From assembly GCA_964603255.1 (NCBI GenBank), contig CAZRVA010000003.1:4366-68365 (forward strand): a stretch of 64,000 bases of DNA, given 5' to 3'. The DNA comes from UBA6183 sp964603255. Lineage in GTDB: Bacteria; Bacteroidota; Bacteroidia; UKL13-3. Each line of letters begins with the position of its first letter. Positions within the stretch are counted from its first letter, which is position 1. The notes under the pieces were generated by a model, which was given only the letters and a program-made list of their open reading frames with translations, had not been told where the DNA came from and searched no databases. Of this stretch, positions 25,789 to 33,741 are shown piece by piece. A program made the translations under genes and the position numbers.

Positions 25789-26868
25789 ATGCAAACAAAC
25801 CATAACGAAAGAATAGTACAATTAGACGGGCTGCGCTTTTTTGCAGTGGTAATGGTGATGTTGGCACATTGGATGCAATGGCAGTGGACTAATCCAATTT
25901 TAAAAGTATTTCCGTTTACACATGGTGTTACTTTGTTTTTTGTGTTAAGTGGATTTTTAATTACGGGTATTTTATTGCAATCAAACCAAAATATTAAAGC
26001 AGATAAGATAAGCAGACCCAAAGCAATTAAACATTTTTATGTGCGCAGGCTGCTCAGGATTTTTCCGGTTTATTACATCTTGTTGTTTTATTTATTTGCT
26101 ATCAACTATAAAAATATCAGGGAGATATTTCCTTGGTTGGTTACTTATACTTCAAACATTTACCAATACATCAACCTAACTTTTGTTGGCGATTTTAACC
26201 ACTTTTGGTCGTTAGCGGTAGAAGAGCAATTTTATTTGTTTTGGCCTTTATTGATTGTGTTTTTAGGCAGAAAACATCCCCTTGCGTTGATCTTATCAAC
26301 CATGATCATTTCACTGTTGGCCCGTGTAAGTATTTTTTTGTTTACAGATAATTGGTTGGCCACATCATACGCAACCATTTGTTGCATGAGCACATTTGGT
26401 GTTGGTGCATTATTGGCTTACATTAAAATGTACAAAAGCAATTGGTTGATGTGGTTATCAAAACCTATTTGGTTGTATGGAATTTTGCTTGTTTATTCAA
26501 TTACATTTTTTCTGTTACACCAACAACAATGGTACAAAGAAACCTTGGATGAAATTTTGTTTGCTGTATTATCCGCCCTAATTATTTTAAGGGCATCAAC
26601 CAACGGATTTAAAGGGATTTTTAAATGGGTTTTAGAAAACCCGAGTATTGTGTATTCCGGTAAAATATCATACGGATTATATGTTTATCACTTATTCATG
26701 CCAACCCTTTATTTTTGGCTCGTACCGCATATTGGTTTACAACTTAACAACAAATACGTTTATTTCTTGGCGTATTATTTACTTACGTTTTTATTGGCAT
26801 GGATATCATGGTTGATTATTGAAAAGCCAATACAGAATTGGAGAAACAAAAAGTTTAAGTTGAGTTAG
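25789..26868 (+). CDS. Acyltransferase family 3 membrane protein
   Basis: This 359-aa protein has about ten membrane helices. The N-terminal family motif is VQLDGLRFFAVVMVMLAHW, with the catalytic-type His in the first helix. RRLLRIFPVYY and the HFWSLAVEEQFYLFWPL segment also match. AT3 enzymes O-acylate surface sugars, for example O-antigen, capsule or peptidoglycan. There is no fused SGNH domain. It follows the MDR gene by 20 bp but is more likely linked functionally to the surface-glycan genes elsewhere in the window. Confidence 0.92.
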   Translation: MQTNHNERIVQLDGLRFFAVVMVMLAHWMQWQWTNPILKVFPFTHGVTLFFVLSGFLITGILLQSNQNIKADKISRPKAIKHFYVRRLLRIFPVYYILLFYLFAINYKNIREIFPWLVTYTSNIYQYINLTFVGDFNHFWSLAVEEQFYLFWPLLIVFLGRKHPLALILSTMIISLLARVSIFLFTDNWLATSYATICCMSTFGVGALLAYIKMYKSNWLMWLSKPIWLYGILLVYSITFFLLHQQQWYKETLDEILFAVLSALIILRASTNGFKGIFKWVLENPSIVYSGKISYGLYVYHLFMPTLYFWLVPHIGLQLNNKYVYFLAYYLLTFLLAWISWLIIEKPIQNWRNKKFKLS

Positions 26869-26935
26869 TTTCTCTTATAAATATCCGGCATTTGTAAATT
26901 AATATTAGCAGAGCAAGAATTGCACATAACCCCAC
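26865..26935 (-). pseudogene. Relic of the C-terminal end of a TRIC-channel gene
   Basis: Read on the minus strand, this short stretch encodes NLQMPDIYKRN and a stop. It mirrors the end of the intact TRIC gene at 28051 (NLHMPDIYKRG and stop) with high nucleotide identity (TTTACAAATGCCGGATATTT against TTTACATATGCCGGATATTT). Upstream, similarity continues in patches with small deletions and then fades. It looks like a decayed duplicate end about 1.2 kb from the functional copy. Confidence 0.6.
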
Positions 26936-27171
26936 AGCAGTTTAATGCACTTACACTACAACAAAGGGCGGAATTTTTTCACGTTTATTTAAATGGTTGG
27001 GTTTAGGTGGCTTGATTTCAAGGTATGGTCAATACGAGGAGCCAGGCAGGAGAACCGAGGGGGCATATGCCTTTGGTAACATAATTTGCAGACATACAAA
27101 TTAATATAAGAGCTATAGGCTTGTTTATTTTAAATTTGTTTCTAATTTCACTTTAACAAACCAAACCCACT
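26936..27171. other. Intergenic stretch without a recognisable gene
   Basis: Between the TRIC relic and the lipoprotein gene I see only short open frames broken by stops. There is a perfect 10-bp palindrome GGCATATGCC near 27063-27072 and a possible -7 element TAAATTTG at 27131-27138 upstream of the lipoprotein gene. The G-rich patch 27040-27062 differs from its AT-rich surroundings. It may be decayed sequence. Confidence 0.4.
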
Positions 27172-27738
27172 ATGAAAAAAATAGTAAACATTTTTACCAT
27201 TACAACCATTTTGTTGCTTACCATTACAAGTTGTAGTACCGAGTGTGATGAACCAACTAAGGTGCCACTTAAACGGCTTAATGAGTATGTATCTTACACT
27301 GGTTACGATACGTTACGTTTTTTACACAACAACACCGATACGCAAACATTTATAGGGCAGGGCATAAATTATTTTTGGGTGCGTAAGCCCGCATTTGACG
27401 ATACCCAATGCCCGGAAGACCATGAAAGCCTTGCAATTCAATTTAAGAATCATCAAAATGGGGATGTAATTAAAATGGAATACGTTTATGATTACGAAGA
27501 GTTTAATGGTAAAAATTATTTAAGGTTTTATTTCAACTCAATAAATATGGGAACAGATCAAAAGATTTATAACGATGTTCTCATTAATTTTAATGGTTAT
27601 TTGTACAGTAGGCTTTATTTTTTCTCAGAAAGTAAAGATACGCTTCAATATATTGCATATAGTTCGCCTTTAACTAATGGTTATGGAGGAATCATTAAGA
27701 TTAAAATAAGTAATAAAACTTTTTCCATAATTAGATAG
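27172..27738 (+). CDS. Hypothetical lipoprotein
   Basis: This 188-aa protein has a lipoprotein signal (hydrophobic segment then TITSC at about residue 21), so it should be lipid-anchored after cleavage before that Cys. The mature part is rich in aromatic and Asn/Asp residues, with predicted beta structure and no motif I recognise. It sits in a gene-poor patch beside a relic and a tiny secreted-peptide frame, which suggests lineage-specific sequence. Confidence 0.7.
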   Translation: MKKIVNIFTITTILLLTITSCSTECDEPTKVPLKRLNEYVSYTGYDTLRFLHNNTDTQTFIGQGINYFWVRKPAFDDTQCPEDHESLAIQFKNHQNGDVIKMEYVYDYEEFNGKNYLRFYFNSINMGTDQKIYNDVLINFNGYLYSRLYFFSESKDTLQYIAYSSPLTNGYGGIIKIKISNKTFSIIR

Positions 27739-27746
27739 TTTTAACT

Positions 27747-27908
27747 ATGAAATACATTCTATTAATAGCTCTAATAATTGTTAGTGGAAACGTTAATGCA
27801 TCTGTTGAAAAATTTGCAGTCGCTGATTCATTATCAAGTGTGTATAAGTCCGTTCACGCTGACGTGTTGTCAATGTGTCGAAAAGCAAACAATAGAATAA
27901 AATCTTAA
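27747..27908 (+). CDS. Possible 53-aa secreted peptide
   Basis: An ATG 8 bp after the lipoprotein stop opens 53 codons beginning with a credible signal peptide (MKYILLIALIIVSGNVNA), leaving a mature peptide of about 35 residues with one Cys. It could be a real small secreted partner of the lipoprotein or the degraded start of a longer gene. No homology is recognised. Confidence 0.4.
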   Translation: MKYILLIALIIVSGNVNASVEKFAVADSLSSVYKSVHADVLSMCRKANNRIKS

Positions 27909-28050
27909 ACTACTTTTCAGCTGAGTAAATATATTTACGCGAGGTTTTACGTAAACAACTTATTTGATAGTGTTTAATACTGCTAGCAAAAAGGGTATAA
28001 AAATTATTTAACACTGACGGCACGTCCGCGTTAAACTTGATCTTTCGTTC

Positions 28051-28668
28051 TTAACCTCTCTTGTAAATATCCGGCATATGTAAATTAAAATACCTTGCAC
28101 TTGCACGTATTACAATAATTACACAACCCGCTATAATGCTCACTAAATTTTCATCAGGAATAAACTTAAGCAAACCAAAATATACTACACCACCTGCTAT
28201 ACATGCGCTGGCATACACATCCTTTCTAAACACATAAGGAATTTCGTTTAACAATACATCGCGAATAATACCACCAAAACAACCGCTTATGGTACCAATG
28301 GCAACTGCAACTATGGGATGCAAACCAAAGGTGATAGCTTTGGCAATGGCTACAACACAGAAAAATGCAAGCCCAATGGTATCTAACCAAAACATGGTGT
28401 GGTGAAACCTGCGAATGTATTTGGTAAAAAACAGTGCAATTAAATAACAAATAATTAGTGTGATGATGGTTTCTAAGTCTTTCATCCACGAAACGGGCAA
28501 ACTGCCTATCATCATATCACGTAATGTACCACCACCAATTGCGGTAACAAATGTGAGTACCAAAATGCCAAATACATCTAACTTTTTTTGCATGGCTGCC
28601 AACGCGCCACTAAAAGCAAATGCAATAATTCCAAGTAACTCAACAGTGTTATGAAAAGTAAAAAACAT
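28051..28668 (-). CDS. Trimeric intracellular cation (TRIC) channel family protein
   Basis: This 205-aa membrane protein has seven predicted helices and the two internal-repeat signatures GGGTLRDMM (about 46-54) and GGIIRDVLL (about 131-139), each following a glycine-rich kinked helix. Prokaryotic TRIC proteins (UPF0126/YadS type) form homotrimeric K+-permeable channels, one pore per subunit. The gene stands alone on the minus strand. A fragment of its 3' end is present again at 26865-26935. Confidence 0.93.
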   Translation of the reverse strand: MFFTFHNTVELLGIIAFAFSGALAAMQKKLDVFGILVLTFVTAIGGGTLRDMMIGSLPVSWMKDLETIITLIICYLIALFFTKYIRRFHHTMFWLDTIGLAFFCVVAIAKAITFGLHPIVAVAIGTISGCFGGIIRDVLLNEIPYVFRKDVYASACIAGGVVYFGLLKFIPDENLVSIIAGCVIIVIRASARYFNLHMPDIYKRG

Positions 28669-28740
28669 AGGTTTAGTTTAATGGTATAAAAGTAGTTTTT
28701 TTTAATGACTTTAAAGGCAACAACAAACCTCCATTAATAT

Positions 28741-28849
28741 TTTACCACGAGGCACACAAAGGCATACACAAAGGTCACGAAATTCATACACTGATATTAT
28801 CCCAATCCTTGTGTTCTTCGTGAAAAAACTTTGTGCACTTAGTGGTTAA
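28741..28849. repeat. MITE-like element with imperfect terminal inverted repeats
   Basis: The ends 28741-28760 and 28830-28849 are inverted repeats matching at about 15 of 20 positions (ACCAC near the edge and CACAAA inside). TCACGAA recurs inside both arms. The roughly 110-bp unit has no coding capacity and lies between the TRIC and SDR genes. Similar CACAAAG/CACGAA palindromic repeats occur dispersed in Bacteroidota genomes. The transposase source is not in the window. Confidence 0.5.
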
Positions 28850-28868
28850 TTAAATCTTCACCGTTAAT

Positions 28869-29633
28869 TTATTTCTGAATTAAACCCACCACCCAAGTAG
28901 TTAACCTGCGTGGGAACAAACGTGGTAAAACAGATAATACAAAATTACCCCAACCATGCACTGCCACATGTTGTCCGCGCATCATGGCTTTATAACCATA
29001 CTCAGCAACTTGTTTTGATGTTGGTAATTTTCGTCCTTTCACCAATTTGCTTTGTGCCATGCCCGATACATCCATAAACTGTGATTGGGTTGGACCTGGA
29101 CAAAGTGCAGTAACTGTAACTCCTGATCCTTTTAACTCTTGTGCAATGGCTTCGCTAAAGTGTAAAACAAAAGCTTTGGTTGCATAGTACACAGCCATGT
29201 TTGGTCCGGGTAAAAATCCTGCAACAGATGCTACATTTAAAATTTTACCGCTACCTTTTTCAATCATTTTAGGTAATAAGCTATGCGTTAAGTGTGCAAG
29301 AGTAGTCATGTTTAACTCCATCATGTCTTGTGTGGTTTTCCAATCGCAATCGTGATATGCACCAAAATAACCAAAGCCTGCATTGTTAATCAGGTATTGT
29401 ATGTTGTCGTTTTTTACTTCATCAATCAAAGCCGCAACTTCTTCTGGTTTTGTTAAATCTTTGGCAATTACTTTAACATTAATGGCATTGTTGCGCTTCA
29501 ATTCTTCGGCCAATGCGAGTAGTTTTTCTTTATTGCGTGCTACCAAAATTAAATCCGATTTTTCATCGGCAAGTACATGTGCTAACTCAAGCCCAATGCC
29601 GCTGGATGCACCGGTAATTAATGCTGTTCTCAT
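28869..29633 (-). CDS. Short-chain dehydrogenase/reductase (SDR)
   Basis: This 254-aa classical SDR has the NAD(P)-binding TGASSGIGLELA at the N terminus, NNAGFGYFG, the catalytic Ser region NVASVAGFLPGPN, and YYATKAF carrying the catalytic Tyr and Lys. The C terminus has a hydrophobic stretch. An Arg in VARNKEKL following the second strand fits NADP preference. Its start overlaps the 3' end of rnhB by 47 bp in another frame. The substrate is unknown. Confidence 0.92.
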   Translation of the reverse strand: MRTALITGASSGIGLELAHVLADEKSDLILVARNKEKLLALAEELKRNNAINVKVIAKDLTKPEEVAALIDEVKNDNIQYLINNAGFGYFGAYHDCDWKTTQDMMELNMTTLAHLTHSLLPKMIEKGSGKILNVASVAGFLPGPNMAVYYATKAFVLHFSEAIAQELKGSGVTVTALCPGPTQSQFMDVSGMAQSKLVKGRKLPTSKQVAEYGYKAMMRGQHVAVHGWGNFVLSVLPRLFPRRLTTWVVGLIQK

Positions 29634-30243
29634 ACAGTTGTTTTAAATCTAAAGAGATTTGTTCGTTTAGTAAGGTAAAGGTCATGCGATGCAATGGTGT
29701 TGCACCAAATTGTTTAATGGCTTCGCGGTGGGCTTTGGTTGGGTAGCCCATATTTTTATCCCAACTGTATTGCGGATATTGTTGGTGGGCATTATGCATA
29801 AATTCATCTCGGTACGTTTTAGCCAAGATGGAAGCTGCCGCTATCGATTGATATTTTCCATCACCTTTAACCACACACTCGTGTTTAATTTTTTTGTATG
29901 GAATAAACCGATTACCATCAATTAGAAGCAAAGCAGGTTCAGTGTTCAACTTATCTAAAGCGGCATGCATAGCCATAAACGAAGCTTTTAAAATATTGTA
30001 TTTGTCAATGTCTTTATTGCTAAGTTGTGCAACACCATAACTCAATGCGCGTGCTTCAATTTCTAATCGCAATTCGTTACGTTGACGTTCGTTTAATTTT
30101 TTCGAATCATCCAAACCTCTGATGGGCTTTTTATCATCCAAAATTACGGCAGCAGCAAACACCGGCCCGGCAAGGCAACCACGCCCGGCTTCATCGCAAC
30201 CGGCTTCCAATAATCCTTTCTGATAAAATCGTTTTAATCCCAT
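29587..30243 (-). CDS. rnhB: Ribonuclease HII
   Basis: This 218-aa enzyme removes RNA from RNA-DNA hybrids and single misincorporated ribonucleotides. Catalytic acids are visible in GCDEAGRGCLAGPV (D and E) and in LLLIDGNRF, and VVKGDGKYQSIAAASILAK matches the type 2 signature. The last 15 codons overlap the SDR gene start. A terminator-like hairpin separates it from the upstream ferritin gene. The C-terminal tail after ISLDLKQLYE is not conserved. Confidence 0.96.
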   Translation of the reverse strand: MGLKRFYQKGLLEAGCDEAGRGCLAGPVFAAAVILDDKKPIRGLDDSKKLNERQRNELRLEIEARALSYGVAQLSNKDIDKYNILKASFMAMHAALDKLNTEPALLLIDGNRFIPYKKIKHECVVKGDGKYQSIAAASILAKTYRDEFMHNAHQQYPQYSWDKNMGYPTKAHREAIKQFGATPLHRMTFTLLNEQISLDLKQLYENSINYRCIQRHWA

Positions 30244-30254
30244 GTTTTATATAA

Positions 30255-30286
30255 AAATGGTTGATGACCAATGCCACCAACCATTT
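30255..30286 (-). terminator. Terminator-like hairpin between ferritin and rnhB
   Basis: A 9-bp perfect outer stem (30255-30263 with 30278-30286) is followed on the minus strand by TTTTTAT. It lies right after the ferritin stop, so part of the ferritin transcript probably ends here. Confidence 0.65.
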
Positions 30287-30290
30287 AAAA

Positions 30291-30809
30291 TTATTCAGCC
30301 GAATCTTCGGGTTTAGCGTTGGCTAATTTTTCCAACTCTTTATCAATGTAATAAAGAGATTGTGGTCCACCGCCAATTAATTTTATCCTGTCAATTAAGC
30401 GGGTAAACTGCATTTCTTCTTCCAATTGTTCATCAACAAAAAACTTTAAAAATGCTTCGGTAGCATGATCGTTTTCTTTGCGCGATGTTTCAATCAATTT
30501 GTAAATAGATTGTGTAACTTTATTCTCGGCTTCTAACGATTTTTGACAAGTTTCTAAAATGCTTTTAAATGCAGTTCCTGGCTTTTTTAATTCTGGTACA
30601 TGTGCATGACCACCAACTTGATTGATGTAGTTAAAAAACTTCATAAAATGCACTTGTTCTTCGGCACTTTGTTTATAGTAAAATGCAGCCGATCCTTCGT
30701 ATCCATTGCTATCGCACCACGATGCAACCGATAAATAATGGTATATCGCAGCCATCTCTAAGGTAAGATGTGCGTTTAATGCAGCTTCTACTTTTTTAGG
30801 TATTAACAT
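30291..30809 (-). CDS. Bacterial non-haem ferritin
   Basis: This 172-aa four-helix ferritin subunit has ferroxidase-type residues visible in NAHLTLEMAAIYHYL (Glu), QSAEEQVHFMKFF (Glu and His) and FVDEQLEEEMQF (Gln/Glu). Ferritins assemble into 24-mers that oxidise Fe2+ and store it as a mineral. It lies downstream of fhs on the same strand (32 bp) and upstream of rnhB. Confidence 0.95.
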   Translation of the reverse strand: MLIPKKVEAALNAHLTLEMAAIYHYLSVASWCDSNGYEGSAAFYYKQSAEEQVHFMKFFNYINQVGGHAHVPELKKPGTAFKSILETCQKSLEAENKVTQSIYKLIETSRKENDHATEAFLKFFVDEQLEEEMQFTRLIDRIKLIGGGPQSLYYIDKELEKLANAKPEDSAE

Positions 30810-30841
30810 AATTTATTTAGTTTAAAAGTTTAACAATAATT

Positions 30842-32509
30842 TTAACTCAATCCTTCAATAATACCGTTGTTAAAGGTCATGCCATTTGCAGCAGGTTCTT
30901 TAGGCAATCCAGGCATACGCATAATATCGCCACAAACAGCTACAATAAATCCGGCACCGGTGTTAATTACCAAATCTTGCACGTGTAATGTGTGTCCGGT
31001 TGGCGCACCATAAACATCGGCATTATCGGTAAAACTGTACTGTGTTTTAGCAATACAAACAGGTAAGTTGCCCAAGTTGTTTTTCTTAATTCGGCTAAGT
31101 ACGGTTTTACATTTGCTGCTAAATTCTACCTTATCAGCACGGTAAATTTTAGTGGCTACCTTTTCAATTTTAGTTTCAATACTATCGGCTAAATCGTAAG
31201 TAAAGTTTATGGGTTTAGATGGATTATTTTCTACCGTATGCACAATTTTATTGGCCAATTCTATTGCACCATCACCACCTTTTGTAAAGGCTTCGTTTAC
31301 TGCAAATGCACAGCCTTTTTCTTCGCACCAGGTACGCAAAAAGTCAATTTCCTCCTGCACATCAAAATGAAATTTATTTAACGATACCACAATGCTTTGT
31401 CCAAAACCTTGTAAGTTTTCTATGTGGCGTTGCATGTTTGGTAAACCAGCTTTAATACCATCCATGCTTGGTTTTTTAGTAGCATCTAACTCTAAACCTG
31501 CATGCATTTTTATAGATTGTGTGGTAACAACCAACACCGTTGCTTTAGGTTGTAGTTTAGCCACACGGCATTTAATGTCTAAAAACTTTTCAGCGCCTAA
31601 ATCACTACCAAAACCCGATTCTGTTACTACATATTCGGCACAGCTTAATGCCATTTTTGTAGCAATAACACTGTTACAACCATGCGCAATATTAGCAAAT
31701 GGTCCACCATGAATCATAGCCGGAGTATTTTCTGTAGTTTGAACCAAGTTGGGCATAATGGCATCCTTTAATAAAATGGTAATTGCGCCACCTACACCTA
31801 AGTCTTTAACCGTAAAAGGCGAGTTGTCCATTTTGTAACCAAGAATAATGCGCTCAATCCGTTGTTGCAAGTCATCAAAGTTTTCGCTTAAACACAAAGC
31901 CGCCATAATTTCGCTGGCCGGTGTAATATCAAATCCGGTTTCTTGCGGAATTCCATTGGTGCGTCCACCCAAACCTGTGGTTACAAAACGTAAGCTTCTA
32001 TCATTTACATCAAGTACTCGTTTCCATGTAATTTGTTTAAGCGCTTTATCGCTGTTTAGGTTGTTGTATTGATAGTTGTCTAATAATGCAGCAATGGTAT
32101 TATTAGCCGTTGTAATGGCATGAAAATCTCCGGTAAAATGTAGGTTAATATCTTCCATTGGCAACACTTGCGCATAGCCGCCACCGGCCGCTCCGCCCTT
32201 CATACCAAACACCGGACCAAGCGAAGGTTCGCGTAAAGCAGCAATACATTTTTTACCAATTTTATTTAATCCTAAACTCGCACTTACTGTTGTTACGGTT
32301 TTACCCACACCTGCTTTGGTAGGAGAGATGGCCGTAACTAAAATCAAATTGTTTTTATTGATGTTGGTTTCGTTCAACACATTTAATTCAACCTTAGCTT
32401 TGGTTTTACCGTAAGGTATAATACTATCTGCACTTATGTTTAACCCATCTGCAATTTGTTGGATAGGTTTTAACGTAGCTTCACGAGAAATTTCAATGTC
32501 TGATTTCAT
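30842..32509 (-). CDS. fhs: Formate-tetrahydrofolate ligase
   Basis: This 555-aa enzyme is full length for the family. It makes 10-formyl-THF from formate, ATP and THF, feeding one-carbon units into purine and fMet synthesis. The ATP-binding loop is TKAGVGKTVTTVSASLGL, and FDITPASEIMA and EAFTKGGDGA are family hallmarks. Start ATG 32509 (MKSDIEISREATLKPI) matches the usual N terminus. It is 17 bp downstream of the GT4 gene on the same strand. Confidence 0.97.
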   Translation of the reverse strand: MKSDIEISREATLKPIQQIADGLNISADSIIPYGKTKAKVELNVLNETNINKNNLILVTAISPTKAGVGKTVTTVSASLGLNKIGKKCIAALREPSLGPVFGMKGGAAGGGYAQVLPMEDINLHFTGDFHAITTANNTIAALLDNYQYNNLNSDKALKQITWKRVLDVNDRSLRFVTTGLGGRTNGIPQETGFDITPASEIMAALCLSENFDDLQQRIERIILGYKMDNSPFTVKDLGVGGAITILLKDAIMPNLVQTTENTPAMIHGGPFANIAHGCNSVIATKMALSCAEYVVTESGFGSDLGAEKFLDIKCRVAKLQPKATVLVVTTQSIKMHAGLELDATKKPSMDGIKAGLPNMQRHIENLQGFGQSIVVSLNKFHFDVQEEIDFLRTWCEEKGCAFAVNEAFTKGGDGAIELANKIVHTVENNPSKPINFTYDLADSIETKIEKVATKIYRADKVEFSSKCKTVLSRIKKNNLGNLPVCIAKTQYSFTDNADVYGAPTGHTLHVQDLVINTGAGFIVAVCGDIMRMPGLPKEPAANGMTFNNGIIEGLS

Positions 32510-32526
32510 ATAAGTTGATTAAGTTT

Positions 32527-33660
32527 TTATTTTTTGTTTGATGCCGCTAATAGAACACTGTCCCATAGTTTTTGTGCCGAAACATCCCAACTAAAATCTT
32601 GTTTTCGTTTGGCACTTGCAAGTTTTTTTTGCTGATAGAAATCTTGGTCGTTAACCAATTTTATCATGGCATTTGTAACTTGATGTACATCTTCGGGCGA
32701 AACTAAAATTCCGGCATCAGCAGCAACCTCAGGCATAGATGTTACGATTGAGGTAATAACCGGAACATCACAAGCCATGGCCTCAACAATGGGTAGTCCA
32801 AAACCTTCAAAAAACGGAATATACACCATGGCATGCGCAGCAGCAGTAATGTTGTACAAATCTTCTTCGGCAACACGGCCCGTAAAAATCACATCTTGTT
32901 GGTGTTGCATTTGGTTGTAGGTTTCTTCAATACCTGCACTTTGCCAAGCTTTACGGCCAACAATAACCAATTTAAAATTACTTTGGATTGATGTTTTAAA
33001 TGCATCAAAAGCACGCAATAAAGTTTCAATATTTTTGCGTGGATGCATTGCACCAACGTAGCAAAAATAATTGCAACCATCAGCAAATTGTTGTCTTATC
33101 GCTGCTTTTTGGTTTTCATCAATTGGCTTAAATCCTTTGCTAGGTGCGTTGTACACCACATCTATTTTATTTGGGTTGATGTTAAATTGCTTAACAATAT
33201 CTTGTTTGGTGTAGTTTGAAACCGCTACCAATCGGGTAGCTTTGTGGGCATACTTCGGAAAAAATGTGGTGTAATACCAATACTCCAATTTATTGATGCC
33301 TTGTTTGAAATGTAAAAAAGCTAAGTCGTGCATTACTGCCAATTGAGGCACTTGGGTAGGCAAACTTAAATATCCGTCTGTGCTCACAAATACATCAGCC
33401 TTGTATTTTTTTAACGCTTTAGTAACCGAAATGTTAAAGAACCAATAGTATAAAAACGGGTGACGAGCCTGCGGAAACAATACAACCGGCTTCACATTAT
33501 CGGCAAACACAAACTCGTTGCTGTATGGCCTGTCAAACAAAAAAATAAATTCGTGTTCAGGATGATTACGCGTAATGCGCTGCATGGTTTCAAAAGTAAA
33601 CCTGCCTATACCTTCTAATTTGTTGGTAAGTAAAAATCGCGCATTAACTGCAATCCGCAT
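32527..33660 (-). CDS. Family 4 glycosyltransferase
   Basis: The start chosen is ATG 33660 (MRIAVNARFLL), giving 377 aa; the 25-residue upstream extension is an unrelated hydrophobic stretch overlapping the divergent promoter region. This two-domain GT-B enzyme has GAMHPRKNIETLLRAF and the donor-binding EGFGLPIVEAMACDVPVITS with the EX7E motif. Retaining enzymes of this type transfer a sugar from a nucleotide-sugar to a lipid-linked or glycan acceptor. It is divergent from the flippase/Wzz/ligase genes and probably contributes one sugar to their repeat unit. Confidence 0.92.
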   Translation of the reverse strand: MRIAVNARFLLTNKLEGIGRFTFETMQRITRNHPEHEFIFLFDRPYSNEFVFADNVKPVVLFPQARHPFLYYWFFNISVTKALKKYKADVFVSTDGYLSLPTQVPQLAVMHDLAFLHFKQGINKLEYWYYTTFFPKYAHKATRLVAVSNYTKQDIVKQFNINPNKIDVVYNAPSKGFKPIDENQKAAIRQQFADGCNYFCYVGAMHPRKNIETLLRAFDAFKTSIQSNFKLVIVGRKAWQSAGIEETYNQMQHQQDVIFTGRVAEEDLYNITAAAHAMVYIPFFEGFGLPIVEAMACDVPVITSIVTSMPEVAADAGILVSPEDVHQVTNAMIKLVNDQDFYQQKKLASAKRKQDFSWDVSAQKLWDSVLLAASNKK

Positions 33661-33741
33661 AAATTTAATGAGACTAAATGTGCTTGTAATAATTATTATT
33701 GTACACAAATAAACAATTAATATACAAAGGCACACCCCCCA

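Noticed and set aside
25644..26021. 125-aa minus-strand open frame across the MDR/acyltransferase junction
   Set aside because: It overlaps two well-supported plus-strand genes and has no domain.
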